A stretch of 64,000 bases of DNA from Acidovorax sp. sic0104 (GCF_019219095.1 NZ_JAHUWH010000003.1:248001-312000); one strand, 5' to 3'. Positions 8,244 through 18,746 are shown, numbered from the stretch's first letter. The notes: a model not told the origin generated them from the letters alone. A program made the numbers and translations.

Positions 8244-11200
8244 TTAACCGACCCACTTGCGGGCATTGCGCCAGATGCGCATCCAGGGGCTCAGTTCGCT
8301 GCGGTCGCCGCTGGTCCAGCTCATCTGCACGTTTCGGAACACGCGCTCGGGGTGCGGCATGATGGCCGTGAAGCGGCCGTCCGCCGTGGTCACGCCGGTC
8401 AGGCCGCCCGGGCTACCGTTCGGGTTGAACGGGTACTGCTCGGTGGCCGCGCCGTGGTTGTCCACGAAGCGCATGGCCGCGACCGCCTGTGCTGCATTGC
8501 CCCGGTACTTGAAGTTGGCATAGCCCTCGCCGTGCGCCACGGCGATCGGCAGGCGGCTGCCCGCCATGCCGGCAAAGAACAGGCTGGGCGACTCCAGCAC
8601 TTCCACCATCGACAGGCGGGCCTCGAAGCGCTCGCTCTGGTTGGTGGTGAAGCGCGGCCAGTCCTGCGCGCCGGGGATGATGTCGGCCAGCTCGGCAAAC
8701 ATCTGGCAGCCGTTGCACACGCCCAGGCCGAAGGTGTCGGCGCGGCCGAAGAAGCCCTGGAACTGCTCGGATAGCACGGGGTTGAACGTGATGGAGCGCG
8801 CCCAGCCGATGCCCGCGCCCAGCGTGTCGCCATAGCTGAAGCCGCCGCAGGCGACCACGCCCTTGAAGTCCTCGAGCTTGACGCGGCCGGTCTGCAGGTC
8901 GGTCATGTGCACGTCGTACGCCTCGAAACCCGCCTCGGTGAAGGTGTAGGCCATCTCGATGTGCGAATTGACGCCCTGCTCGCGCAGGATCGCGACCTTG
9001 GGGCGGGCCAGGTTCAGGAACGGAGCTGCCACGTCGTCGGCTGCGTCGAACGTGAGGTGCACGTGCATGCCGGGGTCGGTGGCCTCGCCCGCTGCGGCGT
9101 GCTCGGCATCGGCGTTGGCGGGGTTGTCGCGCTGCTGGCAGATCTTCCAGCTCACGGCGTCCCAGACCTGGTGCAGGTCGGTCAACTTGGCACTGAACAC
9201 GGCCTTGGCATCGCGCCAGACCTGCAGCTCGCCCTTGCCGGCGTCGATGCTGGAGGACTGCGGGCGCGTCTTGCCCACGAAGTGGCTGAACTTGGACAGG
9301 CCGTGCTCGCGCAGCACCTGCATCACATCGTTGCGCTCGGCGGTGCGCACCTGCAGGAGCACGCCCAGCTCTTCGTTGAACAGGGCCTTGAGCGTGAGTT
9401 CTTCACGGCGCGCGCTGACCTGCTGCGCCCAGTTCTTGGCGTCGCCGGTTTCCATGCGGCTGTCGGTGATGCCGTCGCCTTCGGTGACCAGCAGGTCCAC
9501 ATTGAGCGACACGCCCACATGGCCGGCAAAGGCCATCTCGGCCGCAGCTGCCAGCAGGCCGCCATCGCTGCGGTCGTGGTAGGCCAGGATGCGGCCCTGC
9601 GCACGCAGTGCATTCACGGCATTGACGGTGTTGACCAGTTCCTGCGGGTCGTCCAGGTCGGGTACCACGTCGCCGCTTTGCTCCAGCGTCTGGCCCAGGA
9701 TGCTGCCGCCCATGCGGTTCTGGCCCTTGCCCAGATCGATCAGCACCAGGGTGGTGTCATCCTCGGCGGAATCCAGCTGGGGCGTGAGCGTGCCGCGCAC
9801 ATCGGACAGAGAGGCGAACGCGCTCACGATCAGGCTGACGGGGGAGGTGACCTTTTTCTTGTCATTGCCGTCAGACCATTGCGTGCGCATGGACAGCGAA
9901 TCCTTGCCCACTGGGATGCTGATGCCCAGGGCGGGGCACAGTTCCATGCCCACGGCCTTCACGGTTTCGTACAGCGCGGCGTCTTCGCCGGGCTCACCGC
10001 AGGCGGCCATCCAGTTGGCCGACAGCTTCACGCGCGGCAGCTCGATGGGCGCGGCCAGCAGGTTGGTGATGGCCTCGGCCACGGCCATGCGGCCCGATGC
10101 GGGTGCATTGATGGCGGCCAGGGGCGTGCGCTCGCCCATGCTCATCGCTTCGCCGGCAAAGCCCTTGTAATCGGCCAGAGTCACCGCGCAGTCCGCCACC
10201 GGCACCTGCCAGGGGCCGACCATCTGGTCGCGGTGCGACAGGCCGCCCACCGTGCGGTCGCCGATGGTGATAAGAAAGCGCTTGGACGCCACCGTGGGGT
10301 GGGCCAGCACGTCGATCACGGCCTTTTGCAGCGGCACGCCGGTCAGGTCGATGGGCGCGAACTGGCGCTGCACCGTGGTCACGTCGCGGTGCATCTTGGG
10401 CGGCTTGCCCAGCAGCACGTCCATGGGCATGTCCACGGGGTGCTTCTGGTCGCCCGCGACGACGGCGGAGTCCTGCAGCACCAGCTGGCGCTCTTCGGTG
10501 GCCGTGCCGATCACGGCGAAGGGGCAGCGCTCGCGTTCGCAGAAGGCCTTGAACAGGGGCAGCGACTCGGGCGCGATGGCCAGCACGTAGCGTTCCTGGC
10601 TTTCGTTGCTCCAGATTTCCTTGGGCGCCATGCCCGATTCTTCGAGCGGCACGGCACGCAGGTCGAAGCGTGCGCCACGGCCGGCGTCGTTCGTGAGCTC
10701 GGGGAAGGCGTTGGACAGGCCGCCCGCGCCCACGTCGTGGATGGCGAGGATGGGGTTGTTGGCGCCCTGGGCCCAGCAATGGTTGATGACTTCCTGCGCG
10801 CGGCGCTCGATCTCGGGGTTGCCGCGCTGCACGGAGTCGAAGTCGAGCTCGGCCGCGTTGGTGCCGGTGGCCATGGAGCTGGCGGCGCTGCCGCCCATGC
10901 CGATGCGCATGCCGGGGCCGCCCAGCTGGATGAGCAGCGAGCCGGCGGGGAATTCGATCTTCTTCGTCAGTTCGGCATCGATCACGCCGACACCGCCGGC
11001 GATCATGATGGGCTTGTGGTAGCCGCGCTGCACGCCGGCAACTTCCTGCTCGTACTCACGGAAGTAGCCCGCCAGATTGGGGCGGCCGAATTCGTTGTTG
11101 AACGCTGCGCCGCCCAGAGGCCCTTCGACCATGATCTGCAGCGGGCTGGCGATGTGCTCGGGCTTGCCGACCGTGCTGCCCCACAGCTTGGACACGGTGA

Positions 11201-12251
11201 AGCCCGTGAGGCCCGCCTTGGGCTTGGAGCCCCGGCCGGTGGCGCCTTCGTCGCGGATCTCGCCGCCCGCGCCGGTCGATGCACCGGGGAACGGGGAGAT
11301 GGCCGTGGGGTGGTTGTGCGTTTCCACCTTCATCAGCACATGGTGGGTTGCGCTACTTTTTTGATAGCTGGTAGCGCTTTCTGCATCAGCGTTAGATGCC
11401 ATTTTTGCCACAAATCGCTCGACCGGGTGGCCTTCCATGATGGAGGCGTTGTCGGAGTACGCCACCACCGTGTGCTGGGGCGCCAGCTGGTGGGTGTTGC
11501 GGATCATGCCGAACAGCGACTTGTCTTGCGCCACGCCGTCGATGGTGAACTGGGCGTTGAAGATCTTGTGGCGGCAGTGCTCGCTGTTGGCCTGCGCGAA
11601 CATCATCAGCTCCACATCGGTGGGGTTGCGCGCCAGGCCCGTGAAGGCGTTGACCAGGTAGTCGATTTCGTCGTCGGCCAGGGCCAGGCCGAATCGGCTG
11701 TTGGCGGCCTCCAGGGCCCCCCGGCCACCGCCCAGCACGTTGACGTGCTCCATGGGCGCAGGCTGCAGCTCGGTGAACAGCGCCGCAGCGGCTGCGCGGT
11801 CGGTCACCACCGATTCGGTCATGCGGTCGTGCAGCAAAGCGGCAACCTGGGCCAGCTGCTCGGCGGTCAGCTCGGGGGTCTTGCCCAGCAGCCCGGACTT
11901 GAGGCTGATGCGGTATTCGGTGATGCGCTCCACACGGCGGATGGCGATGCCGCAGTTGCGCGCGATGTCGGTCGCCTTGGAGGCCCAGGGCGACAGCGTG
12001 CCCAGGCGGGGGGTGACGACGATGGCGGGACCGTCTTCGGGGCCGGCGTACGGGTCGCCGTAAGTGAGCAGGGCCGACAGGCGCTCGTGCTCGGCAGGCG
12101 CGGGGGCCGCATCCGTGGCGACCAGGTGCACGAAGCGCGCTGCAATGCCGCTTATCTTGGGGTGGATGGCTTCCAGGGCGGGTTGGAGTTGCTGTGCGCG
12201 GAAGGTGCTGAGGGCGTTGCCGCCCGCCAGCGTGGTCATGTGCAAGGTCAC
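8244..12251 (-). CDS. purL: phosphoribosylformylglycinamidine synthase PurL
   Basis: 1335 residues, the large single-chain form. It converts FGAR, ATP and glutamine to FGAM in purine synthesis. Visible parts: the N-terminal PurS-like and linker region; synthetase motifs [14 protein letters not shown] and [21 protein letters not shown]; a second AIR-synthase half; and a C-terminal glutaminase with catalytic Cys in GVCNGCQMF and the closing PHPERVFR. The start shown is a GTG (MTLHMTT); an ATG four codons later (12239) is equally possible. An in-frame insert ([16 protein letters not shown], before [13 protein letters not shown]) is encoded by the interspersed repeat at 11352-11409. A terminator follows. 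Confidence 0.96.
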   Translation of the reverse strand: MTLHMTTLAGGNALSTFRAQQLQPALEAIHPKISGIAARFVHLVATDAAPAPAEHERLSALLTYGDPYAGPEDGPAIVVTPRLGTLSPWASKATDIARNCGIAIRRVERITEYRISLKSGLLGKTPELTAEQLAQVAALLHDRMTESVVTDRAAAAALFTELQPAPMEHVNVLGGGRGALEAANSRFGLALADDEIDYLVNAFTGLARNPTDVELMMFAQANSEHCRHKIFNAQFTIDGVAQDKSLFGMIRNTHQLAPQHTVVAYSDNASIMEGHPVERFVAKMASNADAESATSYQKSSATHHVLMKVETHNHPTAISPFPGASTGAGGEIRDEGATGRGSKPKAGLTGFTVSKLWGSTVGKPEHIASPLQIMVEGPLGGAAFNNEFGRPNLAGYFREYEQEVAGVQRGYHKPIMIAGGVGVIDAELTKKIEFPAGSLLIQLGGPGMRIGMGGSAASSMATGTNAAELDFDSVQRGNPEIERRAQEVINHCWAQGANNPILAIHDVGAGGLSNAFPELTNDAGRGARFDLRAVPLEESGMAPKEIWSNESQERYVLAIAPESLPLFKAFCERERCPFAVIGTATEERQLVLQDSAVVAGDQKHPVDMPMDVLLGKPPKMHRDVTTVQRQFAPIDLTGVPLQKAVIDVLAHPTVASKRFLITIGDRTVGGLSHRDQMVGPWQVPVADCAVTLADYKGFAGEAMSMGERTPLAAINAPASGRMAVAEAITNLLAAPIELPRVKLSANWMAACGEPGEDAALYETVKAVGMELCPALGISIPVGKDSLSMRTQWSDGNDKKKVTSPVSLIVSAFASLSDVRGTLTPQLDSAEDDTTLVLIDLGKGQNRMGGSILGQTLEQSGDVVPDLDDPQELVNTVNAVNALRAQGRILAYHDRSDGGLLAAAAEMAFAGHVGVSLNVDLLVTEGDGITDSRMETGDAKNWAQQVSARREELTLKALFNEELGVLLQVRTAERNDVMQVLREHGLSKFSHFVGKTRPQSSSIDAGKGELQVWRDAKAVFSAKLTDLHQVWDAVSWKICQQRDNPANADAEHAAAGEATDPGMHVHLTFDAADDVAAPFLNLARPKVAILREQGVNSHIEMAYTFTEAGFEAYDVHMTDLQTGRVKLEDFKGVVACGGFSYGDTLGAGIGWARSITFNPVLSEQFQGFFGRADTFGLGVCNGCQMFAELADIIPGAQDWPRFTTNQSERFEARLSMVEVLESPSLFFAGMAGSRLPIAVAHGEGYANFKYRGNAAQAVAAMRFVDNHGAATEQYPFNPNGSPGGLTGVTTADGRFTAIMPHPERVFRNVQMSWTSGDRSELSPWMRIWRNARKWVG
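11352..11409 (+). repeat. ATAGCT interspersed repeat, copy A, inside purL
   Basis: Core ATAGCT at 11364-11369, then CGCTT five bases on, AGCG and GCC with the same spacing as copies B and D, and a terminal T-run (ATTTTTGCC). It is read on the plus strand while purL runs on the minus strand. It keeps the purL frame open and adds about 20 residues ahead of the ETHNHP motif. Confidence 0.8.
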
Positions 12252-12387
12252 TGTAGCGGCCTGTTGGGTGTGAGGGGTACGTGGTGGCGCTGACGCGAAG
12301 CCCCCGGCCGGTGGGCGGGAACCAAGTGGTCAGCCCGGCATTTTACCGGGCTGCCCGGCCCCCTCTGCAGCCGGCGGGGTGCGATGG

Positions 12388-12399
12388 GATAATTGCGGC
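12388..12399 (+). promoter_or_regulatory. extended -10-like element immediately upstream of map
   Basis: GATAAT (12388-12393) lies only six bases before the map ATG at 12400. With transcription starting about seven bases after a -10, the mRNA would begin at or next to the A of ATG, that is, leaderless. There is no Shine-Dalgarno sequence ahead of this ATG, which fits. No clear -35 is visible. Confidence 0.5.
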
Positions 12400-13215
12400 A
12401 TGAGCATCACCATCAAAAGCGCCGCGGACATCGAGGGCATGCGCCTGGCGTGCCGCCTGGCCTCCGAAGTGCTGGACTACATCGCCCCGCACATCAAACC
12501 CGGCATCACCACCAAAGAGATCGACCGCCTGGGCGCCGAATGCATGGCGCAGCAAGGCACCATCTCGGCCACGGTGGGCTACCAGCCCCCAGGCTACCCG
12601 CCCTACCCGGCCTCGCTGTGCACTTCGGTCAATCACGTGGTGTGCCACGGCATCCCCAACGACAAGCCCCTGAAGAAGGGCGACATCGTCAATGTGGATG
12701 TCACCGTGATCACCAAGGACGGCTGGTACGGCGACAACAGCCGCATGTACATCATCGGCGAGGGGTCCATCGCCGCCAAGCGCCTGTGCGCCATCACCTT
12801 CGAGGCCATGTGGCACGGCATCGTGCAGGTCAGGCCCGGCGCCCGGCTGGGCGACATCGGCCACGCCATCCAGAAGTTCGCGGAAGCGCAGGGCTTCTCC
12901 ATCGTGCGGGAGTTCTGCGGCCACGGCATCGGCCAGAGGTTCCACGAAGAGCCGCAGGTGCTGCACTACGGCCGCCCTGGCACGCTGGAAGAGCTGGTTC
13001 CCGGCATGGTCTTCACCATCGAGCCCATGATCAACGCAGGCCGCCGCGAGGTGAAGGAACACGGCAACGACGGCTGGACCATCGTGACCAAGGACCACAG
13101 CCTGTCCGCCCAGTGGGAGCACACGGTGCTGGTCACCGAAACGGGCTACGAAGTGATGACGCTGTCGGCCGGCTCGCCGCCTCTGCCGTCCTTCGTCACC
13201 GCGACCAAGACCTGA
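12400..13215 (+). CDS. map: type I methionine aminopeptidase
   Basis: 271 residues. It removes the initiator methionine from new proteins. The pita-bread fold motifs are intact: SVNHVVCHGIP, and the five metal ligands Asp100 (NVDVTV), Asp112 (GDNS), His175 (GHGIG), Glu208 (TIEPM) and Glu240 (QWEHT). The ATG at 12400 begins MSITIKSAADIEGMR as in homologues; an in-frame upstream codon at 12379 has no support. The gene is divergent from purL and is followed by glnD, possibly in one transcript. Confidence 0.96.
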   Translation: MSITIKSAADIEGMRLACRLASEVLDYIAPHIKPGITTKEIDRLGAECMAQQGTISATVGYQPPGYPPYPASLCTSVNHVVCHGIPNDKPLKKGDIVNVDVTVITKDGWYGDNSRMYIIGEGSIAAKRLCAITFEAMWHGIVQVRPGARLGDIGHAIQKFAEAQGFSIVREFCGHGIGQRFHEEPQVLHYGRPGTLEELVPGMVFTIEPMINAGRREVKEHGNDGWTIVTKDHSLSAQWEHTVLVTETGYEVMTLSAGSPPLPSFVTATKT

Positions 13216-13309
13216 CCGGCCCCGCCTGCATGCCTGCCTCTGCCAGCGGGCGCGCACAACTTTTGCATGGCTTTTGCATGGCCCCTTCACAGCGCGACAC
13301 ACGACGACC

Positions 13310-15901
13310 ATGACCGAAATCCATGCCCTTCGCGACGCGTATCGTCGTGACAAGGCCGCCCTGCTGACCGCATTGCAGGCCACTGGCACCTCCACGCGCG
13401 GCATCCGTGTGCTGCTGCGCAAGCTCTCCACCCTGGCGGGCCACCTGCTGCACACCCTGTGGCAGCGCGCAGGGATGCCCCCTGACATGGCGCTGGTGGC
13501 CGTGGGCGGCTTCGGCCGGGACCAGCTCTTTCCGTATTCGGACGTCGATGTGCTGCTGCTGCTGCCCGAAGGCGTGGCCCCCGAGGCGGGCAGCGCGCTG
13601 CGCACCCGGCTTGAAGGCTTCATCGGCAGCTGTTGGGATGCGGGCCTGGAGATCGGCTCCAGCGTACGCACGGTGGCCGAATGCCTGGCTGAGAGCGCGG
13701 GCGACGTCACCGTGCAGACCTCGCTGCTCGAATCACGCCTCGTGTGCGGCGACGCCGCGCTGTTTGCCGAGTTCCAGCGCCAGTACCGCCTGCAGATGGA
13801 CCCGCAGGCCTTCCTGGTGGCCAAGACGCTGGAGATGCGCCAGCGCCACAACAAGTACGAGAACACGCCCTACTCGCTGGAGCCCAACTGCAAGGAGTCG
13901 CCCGGCGGGCTGCGCGACCTGCAGATGATCCTGTGGGTCTCGCAAGCAGCAGGCCTGGGCCGCAACTGGAAAGAGCTGGCGGCCAGCGGCATGGCCACGG
14001 CTTTCGAGGTACGCCAGATCGAGCGCAACGAAGCCGTGCTGTGCCTCATCCGCGCACGCCTGCATGCCGCGGCCGGACGGCATGAAGACCGCCTGGTGTT
14101 CGACCTGCAGACCGCCGTGGCTGAATCGTTCGGCTACCGCTCACTCTCGCCCGACGGCTCGCGCCTGCCCATGCGCGCGAGCGAAAGCCTGATGCGGCGC
14201 TACTACTGGGCGGCCAAGGCCGTGTCGCAGCTCAGCCAGATTTTGCTGCTCAACATCGAGGAGCGACTGAACCCCTCCACGCACGAGCCGCGCCCCATCA
14301 ACGAGCGCTTCTTCGAGAAGGCCGGCCTCATCGAGGTGGCCAGTGACGACCTGTACCAGCGCGATCCGCACGCCATTTTGGAGACCTTTTTGCTCTACCA
14401 GACCACGGTGGGCTTGAAAGACCTGTCGGCCCGCACCCTGCGCGCGCTGTACAACGCGCGCGGCGTGATGGACGGTGCCTTCCGCCGCGACCCGGTCAAC
14501 CGTGCCAACTTCATGCGCATCCTGCAACAGCCCTCGGGCATCACGCACGCGATGCGGCTCATGAACCAGACTTCGGTGCTGGGGCGCTACCTGTGGGCCT
14601 TTCGCAGCATCGTGGGGCAGATGCAGCACGACCTGTTCCACGTCTACACGGTGGACCAGCACATCCTGATGGTGCTGCGCAACGTGCGCCGCTTCTTCAT
14701 GGCCGAGCATGCGCACGAGTACCCGTTTTGCTCGCAGCTGGCGGGCGGTTGGGACAAGCCCTGGCTGCTGTACCTGGCTGCGCTGTTCCACGACATCGGC
14801 AAGGGCCGCGGCGGCGACCATTCGGTGATCGGCGCGCAGGAAGTCCGGCACTTCTGCCGGCAGCACAGCGTAGGCCGCGAGGACGCGAAGCTGGTGGAAT
14901 TTCTGGTCAGCGAACACCTTTCCATGAGCCGCATCGCGCAAAAGGAAGACCTGAGCGATCCGGACGTGATCGCGGCGTTTGCCAAACGCGTGGGCAACGA
15001 GCGCTACCTCACGGCGCTGTACCTGCTGACCGTGGCCGACATCCGTGGCACCAGCCCCAAGGTCTGGAACGCCTGGAAGGGCAAGCTGCTGGAAGACCTG
15101 TACCGCGCCACCCTGCGCGCCCTGGGCGGCCGCGCGCCCGACGCAGCAGCCGAGGTCGAGGCCCGCAAGCGCGAGGCGCTGGTGCTGCTGGCGCTCAGCG
15201 CCCTGCCCTTCGAGGCGCACAAGAAGCTCTGGGACACGCTGGACGTGAGCTACTTCATGCGCCACGAGGCCGCCGACATCGCCTGGCACACCCGCCACCT
15301 GTCGCGCCACGTCGGCACAGCCAAACCCGTGGTGCGCGCGCGCCAGTCGCTGGCGGGCGACGGCCTGCAGGTCATGGTGTATGCCGCCGACCAGGCCGAT
15401 CTGTTCGCGCGCATCTGCGGGTACTTCGACCGCGCGGGCTTCTCCATCCTGGACGCCCGAGTGCACACCGCCAATAACGGCTATGCGCTCGATACATTCC
15501 AGGTCGTGGCGTCATCTCAACCAGGGCACTACCGAGAGCTCACGCACATGGTCGAGAGCGATCTGGTGCGGGTGATCGAAACCGGCGGCCCGCTGCCGGA
15601 ACCTGCACGCCGGCGGGTATCCCGCCGGGTCAAGAGCTTTCCGGTCGCGCCACGCGTCACCCTGCGGCCGGACGAGAAAGCGCAGCGCTGGCTGCTGGCC
15701 ATCTCCGCCAGCGACCGCGCCGGCCTGCTGTACCTGGTGGCGCGCATCCTGGCGCAGCACCACCTGAGCGTGCAACTGGCCAAGGTCAGCACGCTTGGCG
15801 AACGTGTGGAGGACACCTTCCTCGTGCAAGGGCCCGAGTTGCAGAACAACGCGCGGCAGATCCAGATCGAGACGGAACTCCTGCGCGAGCTGTCGGACTG
15901 A
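13310..15901 (+). CDS. glnD: bifunctional PII uridylyltransferase/uridylyl-removing enzyme GlnD
   Basis: 863 residues. GlnD uridylylates PII when glutamine is low and deuridylylates it when glutamine is high, so it is the nitrogen sensor. Domains in order: nucleotidyltransferase with GGFGRDQLFPYSDVD (66-80); a PII-UTase linker with NCKESPGGLRDLQ; an HD hydrolase with LFHDIGKGRGGDHS near 490; and two ACT domains near 685-740 and 790-863 (ISASDRAGLLYLVARIL). The ATG at 13310 (MTEIHAL) is used; an upstream in-frame TTG at 13274 adds an unlikely N-terminus. Confidence 0.96.
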   Translation: MTEIHALRDAYRRDKAALLTALQATGTSTRGIRVLLRKLSTLAGHLLHTLWQRAGMPPDMALVAVGGFGRDQLFPYSDVDVLLLLPEGVAPEAGSALRTRLEGFIGSCWDAGLEIGSSVRTVAECLAESAGDVTVQTSLLESRLVCGDAALFAEFQRQYRLQMDPQAFLVAKTLEMRQRHNKYENTPYSLEPNCKESPGGLRDLQMILWVSQAAGLGRNWKELAASGMATAFEVRQIERNEAVLCLIRARLHAAAGRHEDRLVFDLQTAVAESFGYRSLSPDGSRLPMRASESLMRRYYWAAKAVSQLSQILLLNIEERLNPSTHEPRPINERFFEKAGLIEVASDDLYQRDPHAILETFLLYQTTVGLKDLSARTLRALYNARGVMDGAFRRDPVNRANFMRILQQPSGITHAMRLMNQTSVLGRYLWAFRSIVGQMQHDLFHVYTVDQHILMVLRNVRRFFMAEHAHEYPFCSQLAGGWDKPWLLYLAALFHDIGKGRGGDHSVIGAQEVRHFCRQHSVGREDAKLVEFLVSEHLSMSRIAQKEDLSDPDVIAAFAKRVGNERYLTALYLLTVADIRGTSPKVWNAWKGKLLEDLYRATLRALGGRAPDAAAEVEARKREALVLLALSALPFEAHKKLWDTLDVSYFMRHEAADIAWHTRHLSRHVGTAKPVVRARQSLAGDGLQVMVYAADQADLFARICGYFDRAGFSILDARVHTANNGYALDTFQVVASSQPGHYRELTHMVESDLVRVIETGGPLPEPARRRVSRRVKSFPVAPRVTLRPDEKAQRWLLAISASDRAGLLYLVARILAQHHLSVQLAKVSTLGERVEDTFLVQGPELQNNARQIQIETELLRELSD

Positions 15902-15921
15902 CTGGCGGCGGCCGGCATATC

Positions 15922-15940
15922 GACCGCCTCGCGAGCGGTC
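15922..15940. terminator. short GC hairpin between convergent glnD and def
   Basis: GACCGC (15922-15927) pairs with GCGGTC (15935-15940) around a seven-base loop and overlaps the def stop codon. There is no T-run on either strand, so it is at best a weak bidirectional terminator. Confidence 0.3.
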
Positions 15941-16478
15941 AGTCGTCTTCGTTGGCGCTGATGTCGGGAAACAGCACGTCGGTGAAACCAAACTGCGTGA
16001 AGTCGCGCACCCGCATGGGGTAGAGCTTGCCGACGAGGTGATCACACTCATGCTGCACCACACGCGCGTGAAAACCATCCACCGTGCGATCGATGGGATC
16101 GCCATAGGGGTCCCTGCCCGTGTAGCGGATACGCGACCAACGCGGAACCTTGCCCCGCAGGCCGGGTACCGACAGGCAGCCTTCCCAATCCTCGTCCTCT
16201 TCGTCGCCCAATGGGGTGATCACCGGGTTGAGCAGCACGGTGGGAGGCACCAGCGGGCGGTCTGGGTAGCGGGGGTTGCGTGCATTGGAGCCAAAAATCA
16301 CCAATTGCAGGTCCACGCCAATCTGCGGCGCGGCCAGGCCCGCGCCATTGACGGCGCGCATGGTGTCGAACATGTCGCGCACCAGCAGGTGCAGGGCATC
16401 GGTGTCGAATTCGGTCACGGGCTGGGCCACGCGCAGCAGGCGCGGGTCGCCCATCTTGAGGATGGTGTGAACGGTCAT
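15939..16478 (-). CDS. def: peptide deformylase
   Basis: 179 residues. It removes the formyl group from N-terminal formylmethionine. All three motifs are intact: GAGLAAPQ (45-52), EGCLS (99-103) and HECDH (143-147), giving the Cys/His/His metal site. The ATG at 16476-16478 ([15 protein letters not shown]) fits the family start. The loop [15 protein letters not shown] is as in this branch. It converges with glnD and diverges from the DUF454 gene. Confidence 0.96.
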   Translation of the reverse strand: MTVHTILKMGDPRLLRVAQPVTEFDTDALHLLVRDMFDTMRAVNGAGLAAPQIGVDLQLVIFGSNARNPRYPDRPLVPPTVLLNPVITPLGDEEDEDWEGCLSVPGLRGKVPRWSRIRYTGRDPYGDPIDRTVDGFHARVVQHECDHLVGKLYPMRVRDFTQFGFTDVLFPDISANEDD

Positions 16479-16548
16479 CGGGTGGGTCGTGGTTTTTGCG
16501 GGCGGATGCCGGTGAAGCGCAGCATAGCGCGGCCAGCAACGTGCGGGC

Positions 16549-16561
16549 GACAATACCGCCC
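16549..16561 (+). promoter_or_regulatory. -10-like element placed for a leaderless start of the DUF454 gene
   Basis: GACAAT (16549-16554) sits seven bases before the ATG at 16562 and no Shine-Dalgarno sequence intervenes. The arrangement matches that upstream of map. Confidence 0.4.
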
Positions 16562-17026
16562 ATGGCCACACCGCCCACAGACGCCACAGAAGCGGCAGTC
16601 CCGCACTCCGCAACCGCCGCAACAGCCGCGGCGAACGCGAGCAGCCAGACCCTGCAGCCCTTGCCGTGGCCCGTGCGGTGGCTGCTGCTGGCGTTTGCGG
16701 TGCTGTGCCTGGTGATGGGCATCATCGGTGTGATCGTTCCGGGACTGCCCACCACCGTGTTCATTCTCATGGCGGCATGGGCAGCAGCGCGCAGTTCTCC
16801 ACGGCTGTACCGGTGGCTCTGGAACCATCGGTTTTTCGGCCCCCTGCTGCACAACTGGGCGCAGGGGGGCAAGGTCAGCCGCCGCGCCAAATGGAGCGCG
16901 AGCACCGTCATGGCGGCCAGTGCGACCATCCTGTGGGTCGGCGGCACGCGCACCTGGGTGACCGCACTTGTCTCCATCTGCATGGCATGTGTGCTCATCT
17001 GGCTGTGGCTCAGGCCCGAGCCGTGA
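16562..17026 (+). CDS. DUF454 (YbaN) family inner membrane protein
   Basis: 154 residues. After an Ala/Thr-rich N-terminus of about 35 residues comes the family core: a helix with [21 protein letters not shown], then [23 protein letters not shown] and RRAKWSA, and two further hydrophobic segments near 105-150. Three to four membrane helices are expected. The family has no assigned biochemical function. The ATG at 16562 is preferred over an upstream in-frame codon at 16496, which would overlap the def promoter region. Confidence 0.85.
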   Translation: MATPPTDATEAAVPHSATAATAAANASSQTLQPLPWPVRWLLLAFAVLCLVMGIIGVIVPGLPTTVFILMAAWAAARSSPRLYRWLWNHRFFGPLLHNWAQGGKVSRRAKWSASTVMAASATILWVGGTRTWVTALVSICMACVLIWLWLRPEP

Positions 17027-17104
17027 CACATGCGCGCAACCAGCGCAGCCACCGCAGGCTGGCTGCTGAACCTTCGACATGCACCCCACAACCTGCCAGG
17101 CGAG

Positions 17105-17134
17105 TTTTCAGCACGTGTTTTTTGTGTATATAAT
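17105..17134 (+). promoter_or_regulatory. promoter of the tRNA-Asn genes
   Basis: A consensus -10 TATAAT (17129-17134) ends 11 bp before the first tRNA-Asn, preceded at 18 bp by TTTTCA as a weak -35. The AT-rich stretch contrasts with the GC-rich surroundings. Confidence 0.7.
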
Positions 17135-17145
17135 CTAAGTCTTGT

Positions 17146-17221
17146 TCCTCGATAGCTCAGTCGGTAGAGCGCCGGACTGTTAATCCGTAGGTCCCTGGTT
17201 CGAGCCCAGGTCGAGGAGCCA
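17146..17221 (+). tRNA. tRNA-Asn (anticodon GTT), copy 1
   Basis: 76 nt with encoded CCA. Acceptor arms TCCTCGA and TCGAGGA pair perfectly; the D arm has AGCTCAGTCGGTAGAGC; the anticodon loop is CTGTTAA with GTT at 17179-17181; the T loop is GGTTCGAGCCC. It is identical in sequence to copy 2, 69 bp downstream. Confidence 0.97.
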
Positions 17222-17290
17222 AGAATTTTGCAGGCCCTGCATGTGTACGCGGGGCCTTTCAATTAGTCAGTTGCAAGTCGTACCGATCAT

Positions 17291-17366
17291 TCCTCGATAG
17301 CTCAGTCGGTAGAGCGCCGGACTGTTAATCCGTAGGTCCCTGGTTCGAGCCCAGGTCGAGGAGCCA
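17291..17366 (+). tRNA. tRNA-Asn (anticodon GTT), copy 2
   Basis: 76 nt, identical to copy 1 including CCA. The spacer between the copies (17222-17290) has no promoter-like element as good as that upstream of copy 1, so both are probably processed from one transcript ending at the terminator just after this copy. Confidence 0.97.
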
Positions 17367-17372
17367 CATTGA

Positions 17373-17406
17373 AAGCCCACCATGGATCCATGGTGGGCTT
17401 TTTTGT
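17373..17406 (+). terminator. strong rho-independent terminator after the tRNA-Asn pair
   Basis: A perfect 28-base palindrome (17373-17400, arms AAGCCCACCATGGA and its complement) is followed by a run of six T. It begins seven bases after the second tRNA. Confidence 0.92.
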
Positions 17407-17574
17407 TGTACACCACACCATCCGCCAGAGCATCAGGGCGCAGAAAAATACCCGTCGGGCCTGCTCATGAGCGCTTCTTCGGCGCGCTCCGCTGCATCTA
17501 CGGACGCCTTTCGACCTGCGGGCTGAAAAATCCAATCCGGCCAGAGTCCGGGCGCTACCTGTTGGAAGTTGCAA

Positions 17575-17982
17575 CTAGCAATCTCTGCGGCTGACGTAGA
17601 ACACGCCGTCGGTGTCTTCATCCACCTCCAACTCGACGCTGCGAAGTCCGGCCGCGTCCGATACCGACCGCGCAGTATCTGCAATGGCGCCATGGTGAGC
17701 GACCACCAGGCCCAGCAGCTTGGCGACGTCGCTCCAAGGGTGGTTGGGCCAGGTCACGCCGATGTCAATGTTCCTGCCATCGTCACTGCAGCTCAATTGG
17801 ATCCTGGCAGGACATGCGGCCGTGTCGACGGGGCCACCTGGCACCGCGTCTGCAGTGGATTCAGGCCCATTTCGGGCAGTCCTGCGCAGCATCGATGTGA
17901 CGACATCCAGCGCGGCGCCGGGGTCTTCCTCGCCAACCATCGATTGACGCAGATGCAAGGTGTTGAGGGACTCGGATTGCAT
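17575..17982 (-). CDS. hypothetical protein
   Basis: 135 residues, not recognised. The ATG at 17980-17982 (MQSESLNTLHLRQ) is supported by a near-perfect ribosome binding site, GGAGGTG, five bases upstream on the coding strand. The protein is acidic, soluble and has no signal or membrane helix. A C-terminal stretch (VELEVDEDTDGVFYVS) could be a beta strand pair. An opposing frame covers the same bases but lacks a ribosome binding site. It is separated from the tRNA-Asn terminator by about 170 bp with no gene. Confidence 0.55.
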   Translation of the reverse strand: MQSESLNTLHLRQSMVGEEDPGAALDVVTSMLRRTARNGPESTADAVPGGPVDTAACPARIQLSCSDDGRNIDIGVTWPNHPWSDVAKLLGLVVAHHGAIADTARSVSDAAGLRSVELEVDEDTDGVFYVSRRDC

Positions 17983-18399
17983 GGTTTCACCTCCGTTCAA
18001 AACCGGGCACCATGGCACACAGGGGGCGGTGAATGAGCCCGGCTCAGGCCATTAGGGTATTGACTGACCACGGGCCTTGTCAGAGACGTCCGCCCAGGCG
18101 GGTAGGAACATACGAAAACCGCAGAATGCCGCCCCGCGACGGGGACTGACATGACACGCCCGTATGCCACCTCCGAATCCAGCGCAGGCGCCGAAGGCAC
18201 TTCGCACCCGGCAGCAGACAGGACCGGCTTGGTGTGATCTCCATTCAATTGCAACCAAAGGCAACAAATCCATCATCAACGCGGTTATCGCCGTTGTCTG
18301 ACAGACGCTCTTGGTGGCCGTTGCTCAAATAGCCATGTCGGCCATTGCGGCGACACAAACGGTCATTGAGATCTACCCCCTTTTTCCAAGGACATTGCC
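17983..18399. other. non-coding stretch between two small hypothetical genes
   Basis: 417 bp between the divergent genes at 17575-17982 and 18400-18582. Several short overlapping frames exist on both strands but none has a good ribosome binding site or recognisable sequence. It must contain both promoters. Base composition here is less GC-rich than in neighbouring housekeeping genes. Confidence 0.45.
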
Positions 18400-18582
18400 A
18401 TGAAACGCCACCCTCTGCCGCCCGGAATGCGTGCACTTGCTGCGTTTGTCGGTGCCGTTGTACTTGCCGTGCTGGCCGCGGCCTCCGTGATGACCCCGGA
18501 CTTTGCTGTCCAGTCGGCGGACTCCACGGCAATGCTCCCGAATGGCTTGGACCAGATTCTTCCCGCCAGCCTGTTTGAGTGA
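18400..18582 (+). CDS. small exported or membrane peptide
   Basis: 60 residues, not recognised. The ATG is preceded by AAGGA. A hydrophobic stretch (LAAFVGAVVLAVLAAASVM, about 12-30) could be a signal peptide or single membrane helix, followed by a polar tail ending LPASLFE. It lies in the sparse region downstream of the tRNA-Asn genes with no operon partner close by. Confidence 0.45.
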   Translation: MKRHPLPPGMRALAAFVGAVVLAVLAAASVMTPDFAVQSADSTAMLPNGLDQILPASLFE

Positions 18583-18746
18583 CCGGCGGTCTGCCCGTCA
18601 TTCGGGGTCGCCACCGGCGCAAGGGAGAATCGCATGACGCCCATTGCGCACGCCAGCAACACCCGGGTAGAAAAAACCATAGCATCGGAGTACCATTTGG
18701 CGCTGCGCACCACAGGTTACGGTGGTGGCCAAAATGGAGGACGATC

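Noticed and set aside
8907-12293. 1128-codon open frame antisense to purL
   Set aside because: Shadow of purL: high GC at third positions keeps stops rare on the other strand. The product is His/Gly/Arg-rich with no family motif, while purL is unmistakable.
17569-18036. 155-codon plus-strand frame opposite the hypothetical gene at 17575-17982
   Set aside because: Lacks a ribosome binding site, whereas the minus-strand frame has a near-perfect one.
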